A DNA stretch of 64,000 bases from Pseudolabrys sp. Its GTDB lineage: Bacteria > Pseudomonadota > Alphaproteobacteria > Rhizobiales > Xanthobacteraceae. The position numbers were made by a program, and so were the translations under genes. This document shows positions 1-9,588 of this stretch, piece by piece; position 1 is the stretch's first letter, and the number at the start of each line of letters is the position of its first letter. Where the stretch lies: NCBI GenBank assembly GCA_017849615.1, contig JAFIGS010000017.1:310001-374000 (forward strand), given 5' to 3'. The notes beneath the pieces were generated by a model. That model did not search any database and had not been told where the DNA came from. It saw only the letters and a list, made by a program, of their open reading frames with translations.

Positions 1-1
1 T

Positions 2-1018
2 CGCGTGAACGTGCCGCAGCTTTACGCCGACATCGACCGCACCGCCGCGCGCCAGCTCTCGGTCGCGGTGCCGGATATCTTCGAAACGCTGCAGGCCTAT
101 CTCGGCTCGGTCTATGTCAACGATTTCAACAAGTTCGGCCGCACCTACTCCGTGCGCGTGCAGGCCGACGCCAAGTATCGCGCCCATGCCGAGGATATCG
201 CCCGCCTGCAGGTGCGCTCGACCACCGGGCAGATGGTGCCGCTCGGCGCCGTGCTGAAGATGAAGACGACGGCGGGCCCGGAGCGCGCGCAGCGCTACAA
301 CGGCTTCCTCGCCGCCGACGTCTCCGGCGGCCCCGCCCCCGGCTATTCGTCGGGCCAGGCGCAGGCCGCGATCGAGCGCATCGCCGCCGAAACGCTGCCG
401 ACCGGCATCACCTACGAATGGACCGAGCTGACCTATCAGCAGATCCTCGCCGGCAACTCCGCGGTGCTGATCTATCCGATCGCCATCCTGCTGGTGTTCC
501 TGGTGCTGGCCGCGCTCTATGAGAGTCTCGTTCTGCCGGTGGCGATCATGCTGATCGTGCCGATGGGCCTGATGGCGGCGATGATCGGCGTCTGGCTCAC
601 CGGCGGCGACAACAACATCTTTACCCAGATCGGCCTGTTCGTGCTGGTCGGCCTGTCGGCGAAGAACGCCATCCTGATTGTGGAGTTCGCGCGCGAACTG
701 GAATTCGCCGGCCGGAAGCCGTTCGCGGCCGCGCTCGAGGCCAGCCGCCTGCGGCTGCGGCCGATCCTGATGACCTCGATGGCCTTCATCATGGGCGTGG
801 TGCCGCTCGTAATGTCGGAAGGCGCCGGCGCCGAAATGCGTCACGCCATGGGCGTCGCCGTGTTCGCCGGCATGATCGGCGTCACCATCTTCGGCATTTT
901 CCTCACGCCGGTCTTCTATCTCCTGGTGCGCGCGCTGTCGGGCTTCCGCCCGCTGCGCAATCACAATGCCGCGCCTGAGGAAAACAAGAGCTCTCCTGCT
1001 GCCGCTCACGCCCCCTGA
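2..1018 (+). CDS. RND family efflux transporter inner-membrane subunit, C-terminal part
   Basis: This is the last ~338 residues of an AcrB/MexB-like (HAE1) proton-driven drug efflux pump. The reading frame is open to the left edge, so the gene starts outside the window. The first ~140 visible residues are periplasmic porter-domain sequence (LYADIDRTAARQL, then a Q-M-V-P-L-G segment). Hydrophobic helices follow, beginning with IYPIAILLVFLVLAALYES, and include the family-typical LVGLSAKNAILIVEFA and RLRPILMTSMAFIMG. These match the final transmembrane helices of RND pumps. The C-terminal tail is short and hydrophilic. A partner membrane-fusion protein is presumably upstream of the window. The substrate cannot be told from this half. 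Confidence 0.93.
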   Translation, partial: RVNVPQLYADIDRTAARQLSVAVPDIFETLQAYLGSVYVNDFNKFGRTYSVRVQADAKYRAHAEDIARLQVRSTTGQMVPLGAVLKMKTTAGPERAQRYNGFLAADVSGGPAPGYSSGQAQAAIERIAAETLPTGITYEWTELTYQQILAGNSAVLIYPIAILLVFLVLAALYESLVLPVAIMLIVPMGLMAAMIGVWLTGGDNNIFTQIGLFVLVGLSAKNAILIVEFARELEFAGRKPFAAALEASRLRLRPILMTSMAFIMGVVPLVMSEGAGAEMRHAMGVAVFAGMIGVTIFGIFLTPVFYLLVRALSGFRPLRNHNAAPEENKSSPAAAHAP

Positions 1019-1064
1019 GCGACGGCAGAACGGGCATGATCCCAAAAGATCATGCTCTAAAAAA

Positions 1065-1094
1065 CGAAGCCGCCCTTCCCCGAGGGCGGCTTCG
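1065..1094. terminator. Strong hairpin terminator between convergent genes
   Basis: A perfect 12-bp stem (1065-1076 with 1083-1094) has a 6-base loop, with A-rich sequence on the left and TTCGTTTT on the right, so it can end transcription on both strands. It sits between the RND gene and the oppositely oriented luciferase-like gene. A second perfect 8-bp hairpin, GCATGATC/GATCATGC (1034-1055), lies just before it and resembles the ends of a common Bradyrhizobiaceae interspersed repeat. Confidence 0.8.
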
Positions 1095-1116
1095 TTCGTT
1101 TTGGCAGGAGGTGTCG

Positions 1117-2145
1117 CTAGCGCCAGCCCATCCCCGGCGCGACGTGCTTCAAGATCGCCTCGATGACATGGGCGTTGTAATCGACGCCCAATTGGTTCGG
1201 CACCGTCAAGAGCAGCGTATCCGCCTCGGCGATGGCCTCGTCGCCCTTGAGCTGTTCGATGAGCTTGTCCGGTTCGGCGGCATAGGACCGCCCGAAGATC
1301 GCGCGCTCCTTCTCGCTGAGAAGGCCGATCTGGTCCTGGCTCTCGTCGTCGTCGAAATACATCCGGTCCTTGTCGCTCACCAGCGCGAAGATCGAGCGCG
1401 ACACCGAGACGCGCGGGGTCCCCGCATGGCCCGCTTCCTTCCACGCGTCGCGATAGAGCCGGATCTGCTCGGCCTGCTGCACATGGAACGGCTTGCCGCT
1501 TTCGTCGATCTTCAGCGTCGATGACTGCAGATGCATGCCGAGTCTCGCCGCCCACTGCGCCGTGGCGTTGGTCGCCGCACCCCACCAGATGCGCTCGCGC
1601 AGGCCTTGCGAGAACGGCTCGAGCCGCAGCAGGCCCGGCGGATTGGGAAACATCGGCCGCGGATTCGGCTTGGCGAAGCCCTCGCCCTTCAGGAGTTCAA
1701 GAAACACTTCGGTGTGCTTGCGCGCCATGTCGGCGTCGCTCACGCCCTCGGGTGGCACATAGCCGAAATAGCGATAGCCATCGATCACCTGCTCGGGCGA
1801 GCCGCGCGACAGGCCGAGCTGCAAGCGCCCGCCGCTGATAAGATCGGCGCTGCCGGCATCCTCCGCCATGTAGAACGGGTTCTCGTAGCGCATGTCGATG
1901 ACGGCGGTGCCGATCTCGATCCTCGATGTGCGCGCGCCGATCGCCGCCAGCAGCGGAAACGGCGAGCCGAGCTGGCGCGCGAAATGATGCACCCGGAAAT
2001 AGGCGCCGTCGGCGCCCAGCTCCTCGGCGGCGACGGCGAGGTCGATGGATTGCAACAATGCGTCCGCGGCCGAGCGCGTGCCGGACTGCGGCGACGGCGT
2101 CCAGTGGCCGAACGAGAGAAAGCCGATCGATTTGCGGTTGGTCAT
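1117..2145 (-). CDS. LLM-class flavin-dependent oxidoreductase (luciferase-like monooxygenase)
   Basis: This 342-aa cytoplasmic protein belongs to the bacterial luciferase-like, F420/FMN-dependent TIM-barrel family. Family features include an N-terminal strand motif (SIGFLSFGHW), AAEELGADGAYFRVHHF near residues 36-52, RIEIGTAVIDMRYENP near 72-87 and GRLQLGLSRGSP near 106-117. These match the LLM layout, and the length is normal. The substrate is unknown; relatives oxidise alkanes, aldehydes, sulfonates or xenobiotics. The gene is monocistronic, facing the RND gene across a shared terminator, and nothing near it suggests a pathway. Confidence 0.9.
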   Translation of the reverse strand: MTNRKSIGFLSFGHWTPSPQSGTRSAADALLQSIDLAVAAEELGADGAYFRVHHFARQLGSPFPLLAAIGARTSRIEIGTAVIDMRYENPFYMAEDAGSADLISGGRLQLGLSRGSPEQVIDGYRYFGYVPPEGVSDADMARKHTEVFLELLKGEGFAKPNPRPMFPNPPGLLRLEPFSQGLRERIWWGAATNATAQWAARLGMHLQSSTLKIDESGKPFHVQQAEQIRLYRDAWKEAGHAGTPRVSVSRSIFALVSDKDRMYFDDDESQDQIGLLSEKERAIFGRSYAAEPDKLIEQLKGDEAIAEADTLLLTVPNQLGVDYNAHVIEAILKHVAPGMGWR

Positions 2146-2245
2146 GGGTGGTGTCCTTTGCCGCCTATGTAGGCGCGCGCCGCCGCGCTGTCACCGGAGG
2201 ATCAACCATGAGCGGAAGGAACAGGTCTTATACTGCCCCATCCGG

Positions 2246-2343
2246 CCTCATCCTGAGGAGCGCCCCGCAGGGGCGCGTCTCGAAGGACGAGGCCGCCCCA
2301 TCCTTCGAGACGCATCGCTGACGCGATGCTCCTCAGGATGAGG
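2246..2343. repeat. Palindromic interspersed repeat, type A
   Basis: About 98 bp bounded by a perfect 16-bp terminal inverted repeat (CCTCATCCTGAGGAGC and its complement), with an inner inverted GTCTCGAAGGA/TCCTTCGAGAC pair. It is non-coding. Related copies lie at 45777-45870 and 47098-47191 in this window. The CATCCTGAGGAGC motif is widespread between genes in Bradyrhizobiaceae. Confidence 0.8.
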
Positions 2344-2407
2344 GCGGGACCTTGCAAAGCGCCCTGCCCTGAAGTCCCGGCACGCCGCGGAGCCGAACGC
2401 CATTCCC

Positions 2408-2839
2408 GTGCTGCCGCGCCGGCGCAATGCGCAAGGCCAGGCGTCGCGCCGCCCGCATGGCGACGCCACCGTGGCGGCGGTGCGCGAACTCATCGAGGAG
2501 ACCACCCTCGCCTATGGCGAGATTTCCGCGCGCACCGGCGTCGGCCGCGCCTCGATCTCGCGCTGGGCCCGCGACCTCAACGGGACGCGGCCGTTCGACG
2601 AGCTGGAGCGTGCGCCGCAGATCGACGCCGACAAGCTGATGGCCGCGCTGCAGCTTCTGAAGATGGCGCGGCTCGAGTCGCAAGGCTGGCGCGGCCGGCG
2701 GCGGCAAGGTTTTCGGGCGCGGCGGCGCCGCGGAACTGCTAGATGTCAAACCCACCACCCCTCGCGCATGAAGACGCTGGGCATTCGCCCGGTCCGCACG
2801 GGCCGCCGGCAGCAAGAAACGGAGCAGCGCGCACCATGA
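2408..2839 (+). pseudogene. Remnant of a small helix-turn-helix protein
   Basis: The open frame holds a clear HTH-like stretch, VAAVRELIEETTLAYGEIS followed by ARTGVGRASISRWARD (about residues 21-56). Soon after comes LMAALQLLKMARL and an Arg-rich end. Rhizobial homologues, as I recall them, have a longer middle region with two ADP-like helices between these parts, so this looks like an internally deleted copy. The last ~30 residues are low-complexity and overlap the formamidase start. It could still be a short expressed DNA-binding protein; the pseudogene label is an inference. Confidence 0.4.
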
Positions 2840-3786
2840 GCAAGAACCACGTCCTCCGCGGCGATGTCGGGACCGTGCACCGCGGCGTATTCGACGCCGC
2901 GATCAAGCCGGTGCTGCGCATCGAATCCGGCGACACCGTGGAGGTGACGACTTTGTCCGGCAATGACGAGAACCTGCCGCCGGCCGGCTCGCCTTTTGCC
3001 ATGACGCCGGAACATCAGCGCGTGCTGACGCAAGTGCCGCGCGGCATCGGGGCGCATCTGATGACCGGCCCGATCGACGTCGCCGGCGCCGAGCCGGGTG
3101 ACGAACTCGTGGTCGAGGTGCTCGAACTCGGCTTTGCCCAGCCCTGGGGCTGGAACATGATCAAGCCGGGCCTCGGCGCCCTGCCCAACGACTTCGACAA
3201 GCTGCGCACCATCTTCGTGCCGATCGACGAGAAGCGCGGCGTGGTCACCATGCCGTGGGGGCTGGAGCTGAAGGTATCGCCGTTCTTCGGCGTCATGGGC
3301 GTGGCGCCCAAACCCGCCGACGGCGCCTGCATCTCGAATATCCCGCGCTCGTTCGGCGGCAACATGGACAACAAGAACCTCGGCGTCGGCGCCACCTTGC
3401 ATTTGCCGGTGTTCAACAAGGGCGGTCTGCTGTCGGTCGGCGACGGCCACGCCGTCCAGGGCGACGGCGAAGTCTGCGTCACCGCGATCGAAACGGCGCT
3501 GCGCGGCAAGCTGCGCGTCTCGCTCCTCAAGCAGACCGGCATCGATCATCCCTGGGCGGAGACGCCGGGCCACGTCATCACCATGGGCTTCAACGAAGAC
3601 CTCGACCTCGCCGCCGAATTCGCGCTGCGCGCCATGATCAAAAAGATCGGCGAAATCGGCGGCCTGTCGCGCGAGGACGCCTATTCGCTGATCAGCGTCG
3701 CCGGCGACTGTTGCGTGACGCAACTCGTCAACGTCGCCAAGGGCGTGCATGTGATGATGGCGAAGGAGTTGCTGGGGCGCTCCTGA
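2836..3786 (+). CDS. Acetamidase/formamidase family protein
   Basis: This 316-aa protein belongs to the FmdA_AmdA family, which hydrolyses formamide or short amides to ammonia and the acid. Family features are MTGPIDVAGAEPGDELVVEV near residues 73-92, PRSFGGNMDNKNLGVGATL, SVGDGHAVQGDGEVCVTAIE and the late SVAGDCCVTQLVN segment. I chose the ATG at 2836 because conserved sequence (KNHVLRGDVGTVHRGVFD) begins there and a GGAG lies 11 bases upstream. An in-frame ATG at 2743 would add 31 low-complexity residues overlapping the HTH remnant. The gene stands alone, and an interspersed repeat begins 15 bp after its stop. Confidence 0.9.
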   Translation: MSKNHVLRGDVGTVHRGVFDAAIKPVLRIESGDTVEVTTLSGNDENLPPAGSPFAMTPEHQRVLTQVPRGIGAHLMTGPIDVAGAEPGDELVVEVLELGFAQPWGWNMIKPGLGALPNDFDKLRTIFVPIDEKRGVVTMPWGLELKVSPFFGVMGVAPKPADGACISNIPRSFGGNMDNKNLGVGATLHLPVFNKGGLLSVGDGHAVQGDGEVCVTAIETALRGKLRVSLLKQTGIDHPWAETPGHVITMGFNEDLDLAAEFALRAMIKKIGEIGGLSREDAYSLISVAGDCCVTQLVNVAKGVHVMMAKELLGRS

Positions 3787-3800
3787 CCCGCTGCGCACTC

Positions 3801-3894
3801 CGTCGTCATGCCCGGCCTTGTGCCGGGCAACCACGTCTTTGCCAACTCAGTCAGGAAGACATGGATGGCGGGGACAAGCCCGGCCATGACGACG
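3801..3894. repeat. Palindromic interspersed repeat, type B
   Basis: About 94 bp with inverted ends CGTCGTCATG and CATGACGACG, and inner CCCGGCCTTGTGCCGGG / GGACAAGCCCGG blocks. It is the common alphaproteobacterial CGTCATGGCCGGGCTTGT-type repeat. It is non-coding and lies between the formamidase gene and the LysR pseudogene. Confidence 0.75.
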
Positions 3895-3931
3895 ATAGTC
3901 CAACCAACGAAGGAGAGAACTCCATCTCTGG

Positions 3932-4477
3932 GTCCTCGCCGTCTGCCGTCGCCCGCGCCCATTCGATCCGCAAGGCGGCGGAGCATCTCAATGTCACGGC
4001 ATCCGCGGTAAAGCCGAGCGGATGAAATCGCAGATTGAATATCTTAAGGGCTGCGCCGCAGCACCGTGCGCATCGCCTGCAGCCAGGCTGCGCAGGGCCA
4101 CCCCTCGCGAGACAACAGAAAGTCCGGTTGCGGGATTGCGCGAACTATCCGGTCGCACTGGCTGAGCGTTCGATTGGCGGGCGTCAGTTGCTGGAACAAG
4201 CAATGGCCCGCACCGACCTGAAGTTCAACTTTGCAGCAGAGTCCAATTCATTCGAACTGCTGCGGGGCCTTGTGCTCCACACCAACCTTGTTTCGTTCCA
4301 GAGCGCCATCGGCACTATGCCGCAACGCAACAAGCTCGGCCTGGTCGCGAAGAAGAGCGACGCCCGCCCGCAATGTTGGTCTTCGGCCAGTTACGCGAGC
4401 GCAATCTCCCCGTCGCCACCGCGGTGTTCGCCGAACATATAAGCAAGCGGCTGAAGGCTTTGGTTAAGCCTGCATGA
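3932..4477 (+). pseudogene. Decayed LysR-family transcriptional regulator
   Basis: Successive pieces of one LysR-type regulator occur in order but in different frames. There is an HTH piece (AVARAHSIRKAAEHLNVTA, ~3945-4005), a hinge piece (LRRSTVRIACSQAAQ, ~4051-4095) and an effector-domain piece (VRLRDCANYPVALAERSIGG through LLRGLVLHTNLVSFQ, ~4116-4365). A C-terminal piece (VFGQLRERNLPVATAVFAEH, then ISKRLKALVKPA, ~4378-4477) ends at a TGA. The gap after the HTH suggests an internal deletion, and a frameshift separates the last piece. No intact product is possible. Confidence 0.75.
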
Positions 4478-4522
4478 CATTATGTCGCCGCATACCCGAA
4501 TGGCCGACATGCGCGAAGACGA

Positions 4523-4550
4523 TTGCAAGTTTGGAAACCGAGGCTATATT
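4523..4550 (+). promoter_or_regulatory. Sigma-70-like promoter of a candidate sRNA
   Basis: TTGCAA (4523-4528) and TATATT (4545-4550) are separated by 16 bp. Predicted transcription starts near 4557, at the base of a long hairpin. No coding start with good codon use follows before 4717. Confidence 0.5.
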
Positions 4551-4556
4551 TCTCTT

Positions 4557-4680
4557 TTAAGGGACGTCCTCAACGACCGGATCGCTCGATCCGGCGGGGG
4601 AACTGAGACGGCCCTTAAAACCGAGTAAGCAACCGAACGCGTCAGCCCGTCGTCGATGGCGGGCTTTATGCTTTTGGTTT
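4557..4680 (+). ncRNA. Candidate structured small RNA
   Basis: Immediately after the promoter the sequence folds into one long nested hairpin. The outer 9-bp stem is perfect (TTTTAAGGG 4555-4563 with CCCTTAAAA 4612-4620). The middle stem pairs CGTcCTCA with TGAGACG, and the inner 7-bp stem pairs CCGGATC with GATCCGG. A GGGGGAAC tract lies on the 3' side. An 8-bp GC hairpin (about 4644-4665) followed by a T-rich stretch reads as an intrinsic terminator. It could be a free sRNA of ~120 nt or an attenuating leader of the URC operon that starts at 4717. I cannot assign it to a known family. Confidence 0.45.
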
Positions 4681-4716
4681 TCCTGAATTCAGGCGACCAC
4701 AACTCCGGTTTTACGC

Positions 4717-5973
<1,257 letters not shown>

Positions 5974-6009
5974 GCGCTTCCCCTCACCTCCAGACACGCT
6001 GGGAACCCG

Positions 6010-7233
6010 ATGAGCTCGGAGACCGACGCCGCTTTTTCTCTTCTCACCGCCGACGCCGTGCGCACGCGCGCGCACAAACTTCTGGCGCTTGGCATTGATG
6101 GCCGCCTGCCGCACTTCCGCGTCGATCTGGCAAGGCTCGACAAGGTCGCCGACCGCGTCATAGCGGTGACCCGCGCCGCTTACCCGTCGCTCGATGTGCC
6201 GTTTCATTCGCGCTGGCGGCACTTCGTCCATAAGGGCGCCGACCGCTTCGCGGCGCTGCCGACGAGCAAGGATGCCGCCGCGCAGGCGCGCGCCGAGTTC
6301 GATCTCGCCATAGTCAGCGTCTTTCTCGACGCCGGGGCCGGCGCGCAGTGGCGCTACACCGATCCGACATCCGGCGAGAAGATCGGCCGCTCGGAGGGCC
6401 TCGCGCTCGCCAGCCTCGACACGTTCGCCGCCGGTATGTTCTCCGCGAATGACAAGGACCCGCTGCGCGTCGATGCCGCCAAACTGGCGCAGCTCACCGC
6501 CGATGATCTCGCGCGCGGCTTCCAGGTCTCCGACGGCAATCCGCTGGTCGGTCTCGACGGCCGCGCCGCGCTGTTGCGCAGGCTGGGCGAACTGGCGCTT
6601 TCAAAGCCGGCCGTGTTCGCGCTGAAGGACGGCGCCCGTCCCGGCGGACTGTTCGATCACATCGTGGCGCGGCATGGCAACGCGCTCGCCGCGCCGGACA
6701 TTCTGAGCGCCCTGCTCGGCGAACTCGGCCCCATCTGGCCGTCACGCCTGTCGCTCGGCGGCGTGCCGCTCGGCGACTGCTGGCGGCATCGCATGCTCGT
6801 CACCGACGATGCGACCAACGGCCTCGTGCCGCTGCACAAGCTGTCGCAGTGGCTGTCCTACTCGCTGATCGAACCGTTGCAGCGCGCCGGCGTCACCGTC
6901 TCCACCATCGACGGCCTCACAGGTCTTGCCGAATACCGCAACGGCGGCCTGTTCGTGGACGCTTCGGTGCTCGAACTGCACGAGCCGCAACGGATTCTGG
7001 AAGCGCATGACGTTTCCTCCGAGCTCGTCGTCGAATGGCGCAGCCTTACCGTGGCCCTGCTCGACAAACTCGCCGATGTCATCCGCGGTCGCCTCGACAT
7101 GGATGCCGAAACGCTACCGCTCGCGAAGATACTTGAGGGCGGCACCTGGGCCGCCGGCCGCGCCATCGCCCGCGAGAAGCGCGAGGATGGCGCGTCGCCG
7201 ATCACCGTCATCAGCGACGGCACTGTTTTCTAA
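6010..7233 (+). CDS. urc4: DUF1688 family protein Urc4, uracil catabolism
   Basis: This 407-aa protein matches DUF1688 (URC4), a family whose fungal member is required for uracil catabolism; its exact reaction is not settled. Visible landmarks are [17 protein letters not shown] near residues 62-78, [20 protein letters not shown] near 104-123, [19 protein letters not shown] and DLTGL-type segments later. It is probably cytoplasmic, with no signal peptide or membrane helix. It follows urc1 by 36 bp and precedes upp by 16 bp, so the three form one operon. Confidence 0.87.
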   Translation: MSSETDAAFSLLTADAVRTRAHKLLALGIDGRLPHFRVDLARLDKVADRVIAVTRAAYPSLDVPFHSRWRHFVHKGADRFAALPTSKDAAAQARAEFDLAIVSVFLDAGAGAQWRYTDPTSGEKIGRSEGLALASLDTFAAGMFSANDKDPLRVDAAKLAQLTADDLARGFQVSDGNPLVGLDGRAALLRRLGELALSKPAVFALKDGARPGGLFDHIVARHGNALAAPDILSALLGELGPIWPSRLSLGGVPLGDCWRHRMLVTDDATNGLVPLHKLSQWLSYSLIEPLQRAGVTVSTIDGLTGLAEYRNGGLFVDASVLELHEPQRILEAHDVSSELVVEWRSLTVALLDKLADVIRGRLDMDAETLPLAKILEGGTWAAGRAIAREKREDGASPITVISDGTVF

Positions 7234-7249
7234 GTATCCGGAGAGAGAC

Positions 7250-7879
7250 ATGGAAGGCGTCACTGTCGTCGACCACCCGCTGGTGCAGCACAAGCTGACC
7301 CTGATCCGCGACAAGGAGCGGTCGACCAAATCGTTCCGCGAGCTGCTGACCGAGGTCGGCATGCTGATCGGCTACGAGGTCACGCGCGACCTGCCGCTGG
7401 AGATGATCGACATTGAAACACCTCTGGCGAAGATGAAGTCGCCCGTCCTCGCCGGCAAGAAGCTGGTGATCGCGCCGATCCTGCGCGCCGGGCTGACTTT
7501 CGCCGAAGGCATGCTCGATCTCCTGCCGTCGGCGCGGGTCGCGCATATCGGCATGTATCGCGAGCCGGAGACACGCTCGGCCGTCGAATATTATCTCAAG
7601 ACGCCGCACGATCTCGACGAGCGCCTCGTCATCGTCGTCGTGCCGGTTCTCGCCACCGCCAACACCGCGGTCGCCGCCGTCGATCGCCTCAAGGAACGCG
7701 GCGCCAACGATATCCGCCTCGTCTGCCTCGTCAGTGCACCGGAAGGCATCGAACGTATCCGCGGCATCCATCCCGACGTGCGCGTGTGGACCGCGGCCAT
7801 CGATGAAGGCCTCAACGACGAAGCCTTCATCGTCCCCGGTCTTGGCGATGCCGGCGACCGCGCCTACGGCACCCGATAG
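7250..7879 (+). CDS. upp: Uracil phosphoribosyltransferase, with altered PRPP loop
   Basis: This 209-aa protein converts uracil and PRPP to UMP, the expected entry step of the URC pathway. The start at 7250 has a GGAGAGAG Shine-Dalgarno and gives the typical length. The family end [15 protein letters not shown] and the uracil-binding [10 protein letters not shown] and AAIDEGLN segments are intact. The PRPP-binding loop reads [12 protein letters not shown]. The position that is normally Asp (VDPMLATG in E. coli) is Val131, coded GTG at 7640-7642. The ATAN variation is known to me in other alphaproteobacteria; loss of the Asp is not. It may reduce activity or reflect a specialised role. Confidence 0.88.
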   Translation: MEGVTVVDHPLVQHKLTLIRDKERSTKSFRELLTEVGMLIGYEVTRDLPLEMIDIETPLAKMKSPVLAGKKLVIAPILRAGLTFAEGMLDLLPSARVAHIGMYREPETRSAVEYYLKTPHDLDERLVIVVVPVLATANTAVAAVDRLKERGANDIRLVCLVSAPEGIERIRGIHPDVRVWTAAIDEGLNDEAFIVPGLGDAGDRAYGTR

Positions 7880-8146
7880 ACCTTGACCGTCACTTGAAAT
7901 CTCCCGCCGTAACGAAATAGATCAGCATTGCTGACGTATCGACATAACTATTTGTTTATTTTTGCAATGCACCGACTCAACATCGGCACCGCAGCGCGGC
8001 GCATTTGATTTATTGCGTCGCAAGAACATTAATTTCCATCCGACCAGCGGCTTTACGACTTTATTCGCTTCCGGTCCCGAAATCCCCAAGCTATGTTTTT
8101 TGCCAAGGCAGAGACAACAAAGCCGGCCTTATCGGGAGGGATAACC

Positions 8147-9493
8147 ATGAGCTCACTGTCACGTCGTTCGGTATTGAAAACCGCCGCGTTGGGTTCAGCC
8201 GCGGCGATAGCCTCACCTTATGTTCGCGGCGCATACGCCGCGGGTTCCTTGACACTCGGCTGCTGGGATCACTGGGTGCCCGGCGCCAATGCCGCGCTCG
8301 ACAAGCTGGCCAAGGAATGGGGCGACAAGAACAAGGTCGAAGTGAAGATCGACTACATCACCTCGCAAGGCGAGAAGGACAAGCTTACCGCGGCCGCCGA
8401 AGCGCAGGCCGGCACCGGTCACGACATCATGTCTCACCGTGACTGGAACATCCGTATCCACCAGGACAAGCTTGAGCCGCTCGACGACCTCGTCAACGGC
8501 CTGATCGGCAAATACGGCCCGATCAGCCCGGTCGCCGAGTATCTCGCCAAGATCAAGGGGTCGTGGCGTGGCGTGCCGACCACCGTCGGCAGCCAGGTCA
8601 AGCCGTGCTGCTCGCGCATCGACCTGTACAAGGAGCATGCCGGCATCGACATACCGGCACTGTTCCCGGCCGATGAAAGCAAGTGGGACAAGGCCAAGGT
8701 CGATGGCTGGAACTGGGATACTTATGTCACCGCTGCGCAAAAACTGTTCAAGGCCGGCTTTCCGGTCGGCCTCCCGATGGGGCAAACCTCCGACGCCGTG
8801 GATTGGGTCGGCGGGCTGTTCAACAGCTACGGCGTGGTGATGGTGGACGCCAAGGACAACATCAAGATCAATTCCGACGAAACCCGGGTGGCTATGGAAA
8901 TCGCCCGCAAGATCATGGAAGTCAGCCCGCCGGATGTCTACGCTTGGGACGATGCCGGCAATAACCGCTGGCTGATTTCGGGCAAAGGCTCGAACATCAT
9001 GAACCCGCCGAGCGCCTGGGCCGTCGCCAAGCGCGACAACCCGAAAGTATCCGAGCAGTGCTGGACCCATCCGGTGCCGCGCGGACCCAAGGGCCGTTTC
9101 GTCGGCCAGTTGCCTCAGTTCTACGGCGTATGGAGCTTCTCCAAGAACAAGCAGGCGGCCAAGGACTTTCTGACATTCGTCTCCCAGAAGGAAGCCGTGG
9201 CAAGCCTCGTCGAAGCTTCGGTCGGCTACGACCTGCCCTCCTTCAAGTCCATGTACGACCTGAAGACATGGAACGAGGTCGGCCCTCCGGCGGGCACGGT
9301 CTACGGCTATCCGCCGCGCGGCGACGAGCAGACCTCGATCACCGGGGCACCGGCGCGCTCCGAAGTCGGCGCCCAGATCTACAACCAGGCCATCAATACT
9401 GTGATGATCTCCAAGTTCACGCAGGGCAAGGAGAAGCTCGACGACGTGATCAAGTGGGCCGAGAAAGAGCTCGAAGGCACGCTGCGGGCCTAG
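8147..9493 (+). CDS. ABC transporter sugar-type (CUT1) substrate-binding protein, Tat-exported
   Basis: This 448-aa extracellular solute-binding protein (family 1) captures the ligand in the periplasm for the permeases encoded just downstream. The ATG at 8147 has a GGGAGGG Shine-Dalgarno. The N-terminus SRRSVLKTAALGSAAAIASP, ending near YVRGAYAA, is a twin-arginine signal peptide. The mature part has family features such as VPTTVGSQVKPCCSRIDLYK and FYGVWSFSKNKQAAKDFLTF. The ligand is not evident. The 267 bp upstream separates it from the URC operon and is AT-richer than its surroundings, so a promoter is likely there. Confidence 0.88.
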   Translation: MSSLSRRSVLKTAALGSAAAIASPYVRGAYAAGSLTLGCWDHWVPGANAALDKLAKEWGDKNKVEVKIDYITSQGEKDKLTAAAEAQAGTGHDIMSHRDWNIRIHQDKLEPLDDLVNGLIGKYGPISPVAEYLAKIKGSWRGVPTTVGSQVKPCCSRIDLYKEHAGIDIPALFPADESKWDKAKVDGWNWDTYVTAAQKLFKAGFPVGLPMGQTSDAVDWVGGLFNSYGVVMVDAKDNIKINSDETRVAMEIARKIMEVSPPDVYAWDDAGNNRWLISGKGSNIMNPPSAWAVAKRDNPKVSEQCWTHPVPRGPKGRFVGQLPQFYGVWSFSKNKQAAKDFLTFVSQKEAVASLVEASVGYDLPSFKSMYDLKTWNEVGPPAGTVYGYPPRGDEQTSITGAPARSEVGAQIYNQAINTVMISKFTQGKEKLDDVIKWAEKELEGTLRA

Positions 9494-9588
9494 CGCTCGG
9501 CAGACGCACACGAAAGCCCGCATGCCGGCAGTCGCCGGCATGCGCCGCTCAATAACATCAAAAACAGCGACAGGCAGGACCGCATCCA

